Part shown: in pieces, positions 42,701 to 52,423 of the stretch
How positions within the stretch are numbered: position 1 is the stretch's first letter
How the letters are laid out: each line of letters begins with the position of its first letter
Assembly (NCBI GenBank): GCA_034406715.1
Contig: CP137864.1
Coordinates: forward strand, 2,046,001 to 2,110,000
Length of the DNA stretch: 64,000 bases
Direction of reading: 5' to 3'
From: Rhodotorula mucilaginosa
Taxonomy: Eukaryota > Basidiomycota > Microbotryomycetes > Sporidiobolales > Sporidiobolaceae
Made by a program: the position numbers and the translations under genes
The notes under the pieces: model-generated
Told to the model about the DNA's origin: nothing
The model's input: only the letters and a program-made list of their open reading frames with translations
The model's database searches: none

Positions 42701-43339
42701 CGACGACGAGGCTCCTCCGCCCTCTCCCTCCTTTTCTCCGACCACGGGCGGCGACGGCGGCGGTGGTGGCGACTATCACCAGATCTGGCTCGAGTCGGTC
42801 CCGGACCTGGTCTCGAACCGGTTATTGACGAAGACGAAAGACTCGCACCTCGCGCAAGACTTGGTCCGGTCGTTTGTTGCCCACCTCGAGGAGAACGGGC
42901 CCGGAGTGGCTGGCGATGTGGAGTACACCGCCGCCGGCGGCGACGGAGGAGGAGGCGCGGGTCGTCGACGCGGCCGCGGGGGGTGGACAAGCGCGATCAA
43001 GGACGCGCCGCCGGTGCTGGTCGAGTTGCTGAACTCGAAAGCCTGCCGCGGGGCCATCATGTTCAACGATGGTGAGCCGTCTTTGCTCTCCTCGTGTGCA
43101 CTCGATACTGCCACAGCGTGTGACTGGTATGACGGGTTCTCTAAGATGTTCGTCTCTGGGACCGGCTCACAGAACTCTCCGCTGCTCAAGCCGAGTCACT
43201 CCTCGCCAAATTGGCCGAGACGATCTACCCGTTCCAGTGCGCGCATGGACGACCTTCCGTCGTCCCCGTCGTTAACCTCGCGCCCCCTCGTCCTTCACCA
43301 GCGATCGATCCCGGCGTTGACTGGTCGCGCTTAATGTGA
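39780..43339 (+). CDS. MLH3: MLH3-type MutL homologue with endonuclease motif
   Basis: DNA mismatch repair and meiotic crossover nuclease, acting with MLH1. N-terminal GHKL ATPase: LPRILAELVQNSIDASA (motif I), DDNGRGF (II), YGSRGEAL (III). Then DIFHN | LPVRRRALEK, GFFSLAPAHTKAQQYI | YVNSRPLSATHSSLHKLVN; the bar marks a GC-AG intron. A weakly conserved linker follows. The C-terminal dimerisation/endonuclease domain has RAEFVAQVDRKYLLAKL, DQHAASERVRVERF (fits DQHA-x2-E-x4-E), KACRGAIMFND and TIYPFQCAHGRPS. Last codons WSRLM, TGA at 43337-43339. At least seven exons. The N-terminus lacks the RIAAGEV phrase of MLH1/PMS1, fitting MLH3. Confidence 0.92.
40787..40864 (+). other. GC-AG intron in MLH3
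   Basis: Donor ACATCT|GCAAGC, acceptor CCTACAG|ATGTC, 78 nt, with a GTGACTGAT branch-like motif. Joining gives QQYIYVNSRPLS; no GT donor upstream restores this frame. Confidence 0.8.
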
Positions 43340-43938
43340 CGCTGTTGCCTCGCATGCCTCTTTCTCGCTTGTTCTCGCCGCGCGCATTCTGATCATCCGG
43401 GAGACTCTGCTCTCATCCTTCTTTCATGTGTTGTTGTCACTCCTCCTGCTTGCTGTTAATGCAGCCATTCAAATTCTAGCTGCGCAACCCTACACGCAGT
43501 GATGCGGAATGGATCCTGTACCGGATGTACTGCGACGTATGTTGGCGAGCGCCACCCTCTTGCAACCTCGTCCATCTGTCGGCGAGTACAAGCGCCCCAA
43601 TTCAACCGCGCGCAAGCGCTTCATGACAGGGAGAGAGAGCTGTATAATACAGGTTTCGTATGCGAGCGATGACATGAGGTCGAGCAGAGAAAGCACAAGG
43701 GGGGGACAGGGCGGAAGACGAATTCTGAAAAGGGTCTACGAGGGTGAGGCGGAGATGAGAGGGAAAGTGGTCCCTTCTGTGGTGAAGATGGGGTTCATCG
43801 AAGGAAGAATGGGGGTATTAAAGCAAGTAATATAACGGGTGAAGTGGAAAAACCGGCGCCCGAGTCGGCGAGTACGATGGGATCGAATGCTAGCGAGAAT
43901 CGAAACGCAAGGCGTTCAGAGTGCGCCCTGCGGATGTA
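43340..43938. other. Intergenic, convergent 3' ends of MLH3 and ORM1
   Basis: About 600 bp of 3' flanking sequence with a low-complexity purine-rich part (about 43640-43850). No coding homology. Confidence 0.55.
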
Positions 43939-45189
43939 TCAGCGGACAATGTCGTCGCTGCGCGGAGTCGGCGGTGCGGACGGGTCTGGAAAGCGTATCG
44001 AAATTAACAGTCAGCGCTGGAGCGATCTCACGCAACAAGGCGATCAGCGCAGGTGGCTGTGGCCCCCGCCACCAATACCACCAGTCCGCGTCGAGCTGTC
44101 ACCAGCACTCACCTGGTGTCGGACCACCCTCGCCCGCATCAAAGAACTTGATCCGTAGCCGGTGGAACGCGGGCAGTTTCGGCGCGAGGCCGACAAACAA
44201 GAGGGCGCAGAGGTTCAGGGTGAAGAGGGCGGGGTGCGAGTCGTACCGCGTGTAGTGAGTCGAGACGAGGAAACTGTGCGTGGGGTTCAAGAATGCGGAG
44301 AAGCGCGTCAGTCTTTCGACCCGCTGTCATATGTGGCAGGCGGGGAGAAGAGTCGCGCGCATTGGTCGCGACGAAGATGCAAAAAGAAACCAATACGCAC
44401 AGGACGATGGGGAGGGTCGTCAACCACTTTTTGGCGGGCGTGTACTGGGCGCCCGAGTCGATTTGTTCCCACAGCGTCAGGTTGTCGTACACGCCCGAGT
44501 TGTTGGTCATGTCGAACGGGACGCCGGTCACGTAGTGGAAGATGACATATGACATCTGGGGGAATCGGTGCAAGCATGGTGTCGGTTTGGGGCTAACGAG
44601 CGGGTGAAGGGCACAGCGGGGGGGAGGGGAGAGCTGGACGAACAAAGAGGTAACCAAGGTTGACGATGGACCATGTAAGGTCTTGCGACATGCCGGGGAT
44701 GGTCTCGAGGAGGACGATGGCGAGTGCGATCAGAACGACGTGGATGAGCCAGGCGCCTGTCCACGAGCGGAGCGCGGAGAGAGAGAGAGGGAGTCAGCTG
44801 AAAGAGTCCCAGCATTCGTCAGGACCCAGACGGCGCTCGCCGGGTCCCGGACTTGACAACCTCGAACTGGAATTGGGGAACGGCGCACCTTTCGAGTTGA
44901 CCCACTCTGCGTTGACGTTGGTGAGTGCGCCCTGGTCGAGTTGGTCGTCGTACGTCTCTGGCACCTCCTGGACCGACACAATCGAGCTCGACCTGGCGCG
45001 CCTCTGGGTCGCAGAGTGACTGCTGCCCGTCCCGGTACTGCTCCCTCCTGGCATCATGGAGGACGAGGCCGAGGCGGTCGAGTGATGGACGTTGTGACTG
45101 CTCGCAGTTCGACCGAACGACGGTTGCTTGGACGGCGACGGTCGGAGTGGGGGCAGTCCGAGTAATGCTGTGCTCGGCGATGCGGCCAT
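43939..45189 (-). CDS. ORM1: ORM1/ORMDL regulator of serine palmitoyltransferase
   Basis: ER membrane protein of the SPOTS complex that represses sphingolipid synthesis. ATG 45189. The N-terminus is Ser/Thr-rich (FGRTASSHNVHHSTASASSS), like the phosphorylated N-terminus of yeast Orm1/2. Conserved core: NAEWVNSKG | AWLIHVVLIALAIVLLETIP, TWSIVNLGY, YVIFHYVTGVPFDMTNNSGV, YDNLTLWEQIDSGAQYTPAK and FLVSTHYTRYD, LFTLNLCALLFVGLAPKLP, giving four membrane segments. The C-terminus is extended past the usual end by GEGGPTP | DPSAPPTPRSDDIVR. Six or more exons; stop TGA 43939-43941. Divergent with the orphan at 45527. Confidence 0.95.
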
Positions 45190-45526
45190 AAGACTCTCTC
45201 CCTTTACACGCGAGACAAGAGAGAAGCGTACGTGGATGATCGAACGAAGACTCTGCGACGGACCGATTCACGGTGGCGTAACGTGTCCCCGCCGAATCGA
45301 CTGAAAAAATCACAGGCAGCCTACATAAGTGCTAGTTTTCTGAGGTCCAGCCTGCTTAAAACTCCCGCTGGCCTGCTTAGAGAGGTGTACGACGGCCGGA
45401 AAGGGGCCCGCTGCACCGCCTCCTTTTCGACATGATTTGTCTCCCGACCAGCTGCACAGATCGCTCCCTCGCTATGCAAGTGTATAGAGCGACTGCCTAA
45501 AGGAACGTTAGCGAAGCGGGGCAGTC
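45190..45526. other. Divergent promoter, ORM1 / orphan
   Basis: About 340 bp between two start codons. No clear TATA box. Contains a short purine-rich patch near 45300; nothing else recognised. Confidence 0.5.
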
Positions 45527-47701
45527 ATGTCGCTACCGCCGCTCCCGCTCGACCCGTTCCCGGGCTTCTCCACCTGCTCCCTCGACTTCGCACTCGACCA
45601 CATCGACCAGCTCTACGATTACCAGCTCGCCCTCGTCGCCTTCCATCCAGAAGCGACCCTCGACCACAAGGCCGAAGCAGAACTCCTCTTCTGGCGCAGG
45701 AGGGTCGCGAGAAAGGAGGCAGATCTCGTCGAAGACGGACAGGTCGAACTCGAGGCGGGGCTGAGGCAACTCCAACGCGCGAGGGACTGGCTCGAGGGCA
45801 AGGCGCCGTCGAGTCGGCCTTTGAAGGACGCGCAGGTCCAGGCTCGTCCCTCGACCAAGGACGCGCAGGTTCGGACGGGTCGTCGTCCGCCGCCGGTCCC
45901 TTGTTCCGCCGCCGCCGCCTCCGATGATCTGCAGCCCATCCAGTCGTCTTCAACTGCAGCAGGTACTCCAGCTAGTGCATCTCCCCCAGACGCACCCACA
46001 TCCTCGCGCAGCCACGACCCGGATGCCCCGCCCGGACCGTACTTTTCCGCCTTTCACAACGGCGGCGCTTCTCTTCCTCCTGCACCCAAAAGCGTGCCGC
46101 TCCTCCTCAAACAACCCAACGTCCTCTGGGTCGGAGGGTTCACCAAGCAGGCCACCCGCACCCTCTTCCTCGCCTTTATCAAGCGCGTCGGCCCTGAAAA
46201 ATTCCCCCGTCCGCTCGCCATCTCGAAAATCTCGCAGTTGATCTACGTCGTCGCGTTCCGGACCCGGTCTGAAGTCAAGCTGGCTCAGCGGTTGCTCCAC
46301 AACGTCGCCCTGCCCAAGATGAAGAGCAAGTTGACGGCCACGCTGGGAACTTCAAGGACCTTCAAATGGTCCGACTTTAGCGACGAGGTCCGCGATGCGT
46401 GGCTCCGAACGGGCAGGTTGCCATTCAAGCGCCCCGTGTTCGTTGAGATGGCCCCTGCACCCTTCAAGGTGTGCGTCTCAACTGAGTACCAAGCGGAGCT
46501 GGACCGGATCGCGAGGATCGAGTCGAGGCTGTCGAGTGCGGCGGAGGAGGAGGCAGCGAGGACGACTGCGGAAGCCAGGTCGTCACCTACGGAGGCCGAC
46601 CTGCTGCCCTGTGCTGCCGCTCCCTCCGCTGTCTCACTTCTGCCCACCCCGACAACAAGTGCCAGCATCCCGTCGGAAGCAGCTCCCGTTTTGCGCCAAC
46701 CACCCGCGGCGCCGCCTCCGACTACATCTTCAACGCTTCTCGCTCCGATGTCCACGCCAACTTCAAGTACAAGTGCGCCAACTATTCTTGCGCAGGCAGA
46801 GAGTGCTTCGAAGCATCCTCCCGGCTCGCTTGAGCAAGGGGGACAACGTTCCGGTTCAGCAGCAGCCACTGGAGGGAACACCGCTTCCGCAAGCTCGAGT
46901 AGCTCGAAGGGCACTGCGCTTCCGTCAGCGGCACCGCCGGCACTACGTCTGGGTCCGGCTCCGAGCGTTGTAATCTTGCCGGCGAAACCTGTCGCTCCGG
47001 TCGCTCCGCTGCCGCCCCGTCCCTTGAGTGGCGCCTCTCTCCCCGCTCGGCAGCCTCGGCCTTCCGCTGCCAGCGCGCCTCATGCACCAACGCCATCAGC
47101 GCCGCGCCTACCAGCCCCGTCTATTGCCGCATTGCCCTCGGAGGCCCCCGCTCCTTCAACCGCTCCGGTCTGCGGAGGAGCCGCCTCTTCCTCGTCGATC
47201 GACGACATCTTCCGGCTTCCTTCTTCTTCCGCCGCCGCCGCCGTCGCCCCCACCGCCGCAAGTTACCATCGAGAACGCCCTCTCCCTCCTCCCACTCCGG
47301 CCTTCCAAAGCGCCTACGACGATGGTCATGATCCCTCCTGTCCTTGCTGTCCTCCTCGCCCTCCCGACCTGCACCTCTGGACACCGCAGCGACTTGCGTC
47401 CGTCTTGCTCAACGAGCGGTACCGGCACGGGGAGGAGGGGTTCCGGCACCTCGCGATGGATTTTAGGGCTTATGTGCAGGCGTTTGGGTGCGAGGCGCTG
47501 AGGATTAGGGCGGAGAGGATGCCTTGGTATAGGAAGAGGAGTCCGAGGGCCGGCGCTCTGCCTCCCGCACGCCCTCCTCCTCCTCCTCCGGCAACGACGA
47601 CAACTTCAACAACAACAGCAATTGCAGCAGGGGTTGTGCGCCCGGCTCCGGCATCTGCGCAGGTGAGTACTGACCCGCGAAAGCGACCGCGGCTGGCTTG
47701 A
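45527..47701 (+). CDS. Intronless orphan, 724 residues, possible RRM-like patch
   Basis: A single uninterrupted frame from ATG 45527 to TGA 47699-47701, unusual among the intron-rich neighbours. The N-terminal ~100 residues look folded and charged (DHIDQLYDYQLALVAFHPEA, coiled-coil-like EADLVEDGQVELEAGLRQLQ). Residues about 200-320 contain NVLWVGGFTKQATRTLFLAF and LIYVVAFRTRSEVKLAQRLL, which resembles an RRM beta1-helix and beta3-helix layout. The rest is Pro/Ser/Ala-rich disorder, with a last conserved-looking segment (RLASVLLNERYRHGEEGFRH) and a basic C-terminus RKRPRLA. I do not recognise the family. RNA binding is only a suggestion. Confidence 0.75.
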   Translation: MSLPPLPLDPFPGFSTCSLDFALDHIDQLYDYQLALVAFHPEATLDHKAEAELLFWRRRVARKEADLVEDGQVELEAGLRQLQRARDWLEGKAPSSRPLKDAQVQARPSTKDAQVRTGRRPPPVPCSAAAASDDLQPIQSSSTAAGTPASASPPDAPTSSRSHDPDAPPGPYFSAFHNGGASLPPAPKSVPLLLKQPNVLWVGGFTKQATRTLFLAFIKRVGPEKFPRPLAISKISQLIYVVAFRTRSEVKLAQRLLHNVALPKMKSKLTATLGTSRTFKWSDFSDEVRDAWLRTGRLPFKRPVFVEMAPAPFKVCVSTEYQAELDRIARIESRLSSAAEEEAARTTAEARSSPTEADLLPCAAAPSAVSLLPTPTTSASIPSEAAPVLRQPPAAPPPTTSSTLLAPMSTPTSSTSAPTILAQAESASKHPPGSLEQGGQRSGSAAATGGNTASASSSSSKGTALPSAAPPALRLGPAPSVVILPAKPVAPVAPLPPRPLSGASLPARQPRPSAASAPHAPTPSAPRLPAPSIAALPSEAPAPSTAPVCGGAASSSSIDDIFRLPSSSAAAAVAPTAASYHRERPLPPPTPAFQSAYDDGHDPSCPCCPPRPPDLHLWTPQRLASVLLNERYRHGEEGFRHLAMDFRAYVQAFGCEALRIRAERMPWYRKRSPRAGALPPARPPPPPPATTTTSTTTAIAAGVVRPAPASAQVSTDPRKRPRLA

Positions 47702-47994
47702 GTTGCCGGCCGCGTTCCTTCTGCTTTGCTTTCTTTGTCCCCTTCCCGCTCTCTCTCTTTCTCTTTCTACTGTTGTGTGCTTTGTGTCATGTTGTGCGTT
47801 TTCCTGGCCTTTTGTCCGCGTGCGTGTGTTCCATCGTTGTGTTTTTCGCGGATTGCGCTTGCAAGAACGAACTCTCCCTTGGGTCACGATTCTACGAGTA
47901 GCGGTGGCGGGACTACATGACAAAAAAGGAAAGGAGAGTATTATAGAAGCTATAAGGTACAAGAAAGACCCTTCTGGAGATCAGGTCATCCGAA

Positions 47995-50002
47995 TCAAGA
48001 GGGAGGCGGCGTTCCTCCTCCTCCTGCTCCGAACCCGAACGCGCCCAACGGCCCCTCCGGAGCGTTCGGATCCCGCTTGGTCGTCGCGTACACTTCTCCG
48101 AGGATCCCGAGCGCGACGGCGCGTTTCCGCAACGTCGCAGGCGAGACGAGGTTCGCTTCCTCCGGCGCGAGGTTGGTCAGGACGCGGTCGCACACTTCGC
48201 GGATGACGGATTCGACTTCGAGCTTGGCGCCCTGTTTTAGGGGGGTGGCAAATAAGAGCGGGGAGAAGAGGGCAGGAAAGAAGAACAATGGGAATAGTTG
48301 GTTTCGCGGATGCATCAGCCAAATCCTGACCTCCCGCTTCGCAATGCGGGCAAGAAAGGAATACCTTGAAGAGAGCGTGCAAACCCTGCAGCGTCGGCCA
48401 GCAGACATTGTCAGTCACTTCCTGCGAACGGTATCACAGGCCGCGCGAGCAGGGGAGACGGTTCCCCGCCCGGCCAAAAGGGAACGGCGCCCACTCACCA
48501 TCTGCGCCGCCTTGTCTTCCAACTTCCGTTTCTCCTCCTCCGTCAACGTCCCCTCTTGTTCCTTCTTCTGGATCTCTTCGTACACGTCCTTGAGGGCGTA
48601 CGCGCTCCGTACGGTCGAGACGGTTTGGTTTAGGATGTGAGCCGTCGACCGCGCGGCGTGGAACCAGCCGCCGACGCCGAACGGGATCGGACCGGTCGAG
48701 GCGAGGTAATGCCTGCGCGGAAGGGTTTGTTCAAGGCGTCGGGAAAGGACAGGGGAAAGAGAGAGGTTAGTTCTTGGTAGTGAGGAAAAAGAGGGACGGG
48801 CCGACGGGCGGGTGTCTCCCCGACGAAAAAGAAACAGTGCAGACATACTTGGACTGCGCGTCAATAAGGGCAAGCCGAGCGAAAATGGTATATGTCAGCG
48901 AGTTTGACAAGGGTGCCGTCAAAAGAGGCGCAAGACACTGCTGCCCGCGTGAAACCCCAGCACGCACCTTCATCGTATAGACGGTCCCGACGGCATGGAG
49001 CAACTCGACGCCGTAGCTCTCGTTCCTCAACTCGTCCGCCTCGATCCTCCACATGGTCCTGACCCCCTCTGCGATCTGGACATCGTCCTCGCCGTTCGCC
49101 TGCTCCGAATAGAGCGCGAGCTTGTCGCGCAACTTGTCGGCGAGGGCGTGCACGCGCGCGGTCCGGACGGCGGCTTTCTCCGACGCGAGGCGCGCTTCGA
49201 GTTCGGCCTTTTGGGCGCGCTTGCGTTCTTGTTCGGGCGTCAAGGGCTTTTTCACCTTCTTGCCGGCTGCTGCTGGCCGTTGACCTCCTCCTCCTGGTGC
49301 TCCGTTGTTGGTCGTGACGGTGCCTTGAGCTGCACCTGCGTCTCCGTCGTCTTCGTCGTCCGACTCTTCTGCCTGCATGGCGCTCTTCATCTCGCTGCCG
49401 AGCGAGATGGTGCCGATAATGTCCTGGAAGCGTTCGCCTCCAAAGAGGGTGGAAAAGATGGCCTCGGGGTCGACCATGGCGTCTTCCCCACCGGGTCCGC
49501 CATCCTTGGAGCTCTTGCCAAACTCGTTGTACTTGTGGCGGAGTTGGGGGTCCGAGAGGGTGGTGTAGGCGACGGCGATCTCTTTGAACTTGTCGGCGGC
49601 GGTCGGGTCGTCGGGGTTCTTGTCCGGGTGGTACTTGATGGCGAGTCGGCGGTAGGCCTTTTTGACTTCTTCGCTGGTGCAGGTGATGGGCAACCCGAGC
49701 AGGTCGTAGTAGTCGGTCTCGAGGGGCCGGTCGTCGGTGCCAATCTTGCGTTTGCTGCTGCCTCCTCCACCGCTGCTCGTGGTTCCCGTGCCCGCCTTCT
49801 TGGACGACGAGGCTGTCTTGGGTGGCTCTGCTTGGGCGGTGGTGGAGATCCATCGCTTGTGGCATTTCGCGCACTCGAGTTCGAGTTCGAGTTGGGATGA
49901 GGCGGACGGAGCGAGGTACTCGAGCTGGGCGCTGCAGTGGGCGCAGCTGGTCGGCGTGTAGTGCCCTCGCAGGCGCGTCTGCACCCGCACTGGACTCGCC
50001 AT
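47995..50002 (-). CDS. CAJ1: DnaJ-X (CAJ1/DJP1-type) J-protein with N-terminal zinc-ribbon-like motif
   Basis: Class C Hsp40 co-chaperone. ATG 50002. Residues ~18-52 have paired cysteines (SCAHC ... LECAKCHKRW), a zinc-ribbon-like start not typical of Caj1/Djp1. The J domain follows: DYYDLLGLP, EVKKAYRRLAIKYHPDKNPD with the HPD motif. Then DPEAIFSTLFGGERFQDIIG and the DnaJ-X domain: EQERKRAQKAELEARLASEK, ELLHAVGTVYTMK | SK | HYLAS, GVGGWFHAARSTAHILNQTV, VESVIREVCDRVL. A 5-nt exon (48849-48853) is needed to keep the frame. C-terminus GAGGGGTPPPS, TGA at 47995-47997. Roles in peroxisomal or mitochondrial import are known for relatives. Confidence 0.92.
48849..48853 (-). other. 5-nt micro-exon in the J-protein gene
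   Basis: The sequence TCCAA lies between acceptor GACGCGCAG and donor GTATGT. Flanking introns are 48854-48967 (GTGCGT donor) and 48713-48848 (acceptor CCGCGCAG). Exon 1 ends in phase 0, so TCC AA|G joins to CAT TAC, giving MK-SK-HYLAS; family members have the same residue spacing here. Confidence 0.75.
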
Positions 50003-50336
50003 ACTTGTCGGCAGTCAGTCTGGAGTGGAAAGCCAACTGAGGCCTGAGCGGCGTCAAGAGCGAGGCGGTGCTCTCTCTCCCCCACTTGCGCTCAGACTTG
50101 CACTCGACTATACTGGTCGGACACTGTATGCTATCATTCGAGCTGGCTAGAGCATAGTCGACTCTGCTCCCCTGAATCGGCCGTCTCCGTTCACGTGCCG
50201 TCTCCGCCACGAATCCCCACACGCCGCCGGAATTCGCTTCCGCTCGCCCAACTTTGGCGTCGCCTCGCTCTGCAGCGCCCTCCGCTTGCAGGACGCCGTC
50301 TGCTCAGGAAGCGATTGAGCAAGGCGATCGCCGAAT

Positions 50337-51918
50337 ATGACTCCTGCGCGACCTGCTCCGAACGCACGACGAGGTCAGGAGGCAGCACCTCATTCTGCAG
50401 CCTCTCGTGCGGCCGCCGCCTTCTCCGCCATGCCCCAGAACGGCACGACCCCGACGCAGCAACGAGACCCCGAAAAGGCAGAACGCACGACAGAAACAAG
50501 CGACAGTACCACGCGCGGACAGAATGGTCCCTTCCTCGTCCGGCTCGCGAGGCATTTCTGTGGCATCCGCGGCGACAGGTGCGCCCTTTCCTCCTCCTTC
50601 ATTCGGACGAATCCCAAGCGGAACTGACTCGAGTCTGCACGCGCTACAGAGCCCTACCAACTCCGCTGATCCGACCCCTCCGGCACCTCTCGCCCGACCT
50701 CGAAACCTACCTCCTCACGTTCCTCGGCACCTTCCCCTCGATCCTCATCGCCTGCGCCATCTCGTACGGCCTCTCACGCATCACCTCGTCCGCATTCACC
50801 TTGACCCCACTCACGGTCGGTTCCTTTGGCGCCACGGCCGTCCTCCTCTACGCGACGCCCGAAGCGCCCCTCTCGCAACCGAGGAACGTCATCGGAGGGC
50901 AGACTCTCAGCGCTATCGTCGGAGCTGTCATAAGTCAACTGTTTGCCCTCAACGACAAGTTCACGAACAGTCTCGCGTCCGGGCAGGACAATACGATCGC
51001 GACGGCAGATAGTTGGCCGAGTTTGGTGCCCTTGTCGGGCGCGTTCGCGGTCGGAATCGCGACTTTGGTCATGCAATTGACCGGGACCGTTCACCCTCCC
51101 GGTGCGTCCTCGGGGTCCCGCTTTCTTTTGACGCCCCTGCCCTCTCTGCAAAGTTCGTTCCGCCGACCTCTTTCGCGATGAATCCGATTCCTCACCCGGC
51201 AAACTGCGGAACTTTAGGAGGCGCCACCGCTCTCATCGCCGCTTATCACCGCACAGCCGGTCCTCGGTACACCTACATCCTCGACGTCTTTCTGAGCATC
51301 ACGGCCATGACTATCTGGGCCATCTTTGTCAACAACCTCGGCAGGAGGCGGTACCCGACTCAGTGCGTCTCCTCCCGCTCGTTCTTCCGAACTCGGCTTT
51401 TTTGAGTCGCAAGGAACTGACGCCGTACAATGATTTCTTTGCTTCTGTTTAGCTGGTTGGTACCCAAGAAACCGGCTCCGGCACCTGCACCACCATCAAC
51501 ACCGCCTGCCCCCGAGGCCTTGCCAACTTCTTCCGCCTCGTCCTCCCGGTCCCTCGCACCGCCATTAAAGTTCCGCTCACTGTCACGATCCAGGTCGGGC
51601 GTCTCGCCGCGCCTCGATCCCGCAGCCGATCTGGACCTCGACCCCGTTTCGCTCGCGGCGGACGAGGAGTTGGCGCGCTCGCTCCGGAGTCGGAGTCCGA
51701 GTCCGAGTCCCAACAGAGCGGGAGGAGGACGAGGAGGAGTACCACTGGAGGAGGTGTTTACGCCTTTGGAAGACGCCGAGAGGAGGTGGGTGGGGAGGTT
51801 GGGAGAGGAGGATGAGGAGGCGCTGGGGGGGAGGGATGAGCAAGCGAGGAGGGAGGCGATCGAGTGGGAGAGGAGGCGATCACTTGAGAGGCAGGCTGAG
51901 CAGAGGAGGAAGATGTAG
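50337..51918 (+). CDS. HPP-family integral membrane protein
   Basis: Fungal member of the HPP family (four membrane helices; plant and cyanobacterial relatives are linked to nitrite transport). ATG 50337 (or 50430) begins a soluble Gln/Thr-rich start; an intron then joins to PLIRPLRHLSPDLETYLLTF. Membrane core: LGTFPSILIACAISYGL, FGATAVLLYATPEAPLSQPR, NVIGGQTLSAIVGAVISQLF, then LVMQLTGTVHPP with the eponymous HPP motif split at an intron from GGATALIAAYH. Last helix ILDVFLSITAMTIWAIFVNN. A long cytosolic tail is Pro/Ser-rich then Glu/Arg-rich coiled-coil-like, ending RRKM at TAG 51916-51918. Four exons. Divergent with the J-protein (about 335 bp). Confidence 0.88.
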
Positions 51919-52423
51919 GAACGCCAGCACCCTGTGAATAATGGCGAGCCGTCGAGGCACCATCACGAAACCCTTCTTGCTAATCGACGCTTGGGAGCTG
52001 CATCAGCTGTCTCGCTACTATTTACATATCGACTAGACTCAGACGAGCCGGACAGCGGTATACTCGTTGCTGCGGGCACCAAACATTCCGCAGCAGCGCG
52101 GCGACGAGACTCAGAGCGCCACACACTTCTAGCCCACACCCCTCTTACCATGACTTGGCCACTCCCGCGTGCTGAGAGACGGGGCATTTTGAGCCGGTCG
52201 TCTCCTTCCCTTGCTCCAACTGCCGCCCAAGTCGCTACCCGAGCAAGCCCGAGTCCTGGTTCCAGAGCAGTAGAGCGTTTTCTCCTCGCATTTCGCCAAG
52301 CGTTCGTAATCAAGGACGGCAGACCTTGATTCACAACGATTTGTATTTGTGCGAAGAAGAAAGGTGAAGAGCTAATGTTCCGCCTACACACGAGAGTGGT
52401 AAAGAAAGCCGGGGTTCTTTTTT
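51919..52423. other. Intergenic, convergent 3' ends; start of orphan island
   Basis: About 500 bp without recognisable coding homology. A run of T lies just before the stop of the next gene (52417-52425). Base composition becomes noticeably less GC-rich from here on. Confidence 0.5.

Noticed and set aside
48995-49900. 301-codon plus-strand frame opposite the J-protein
   Set aside because: Antisense of a J domain with intact HPD motif; no independent motif.
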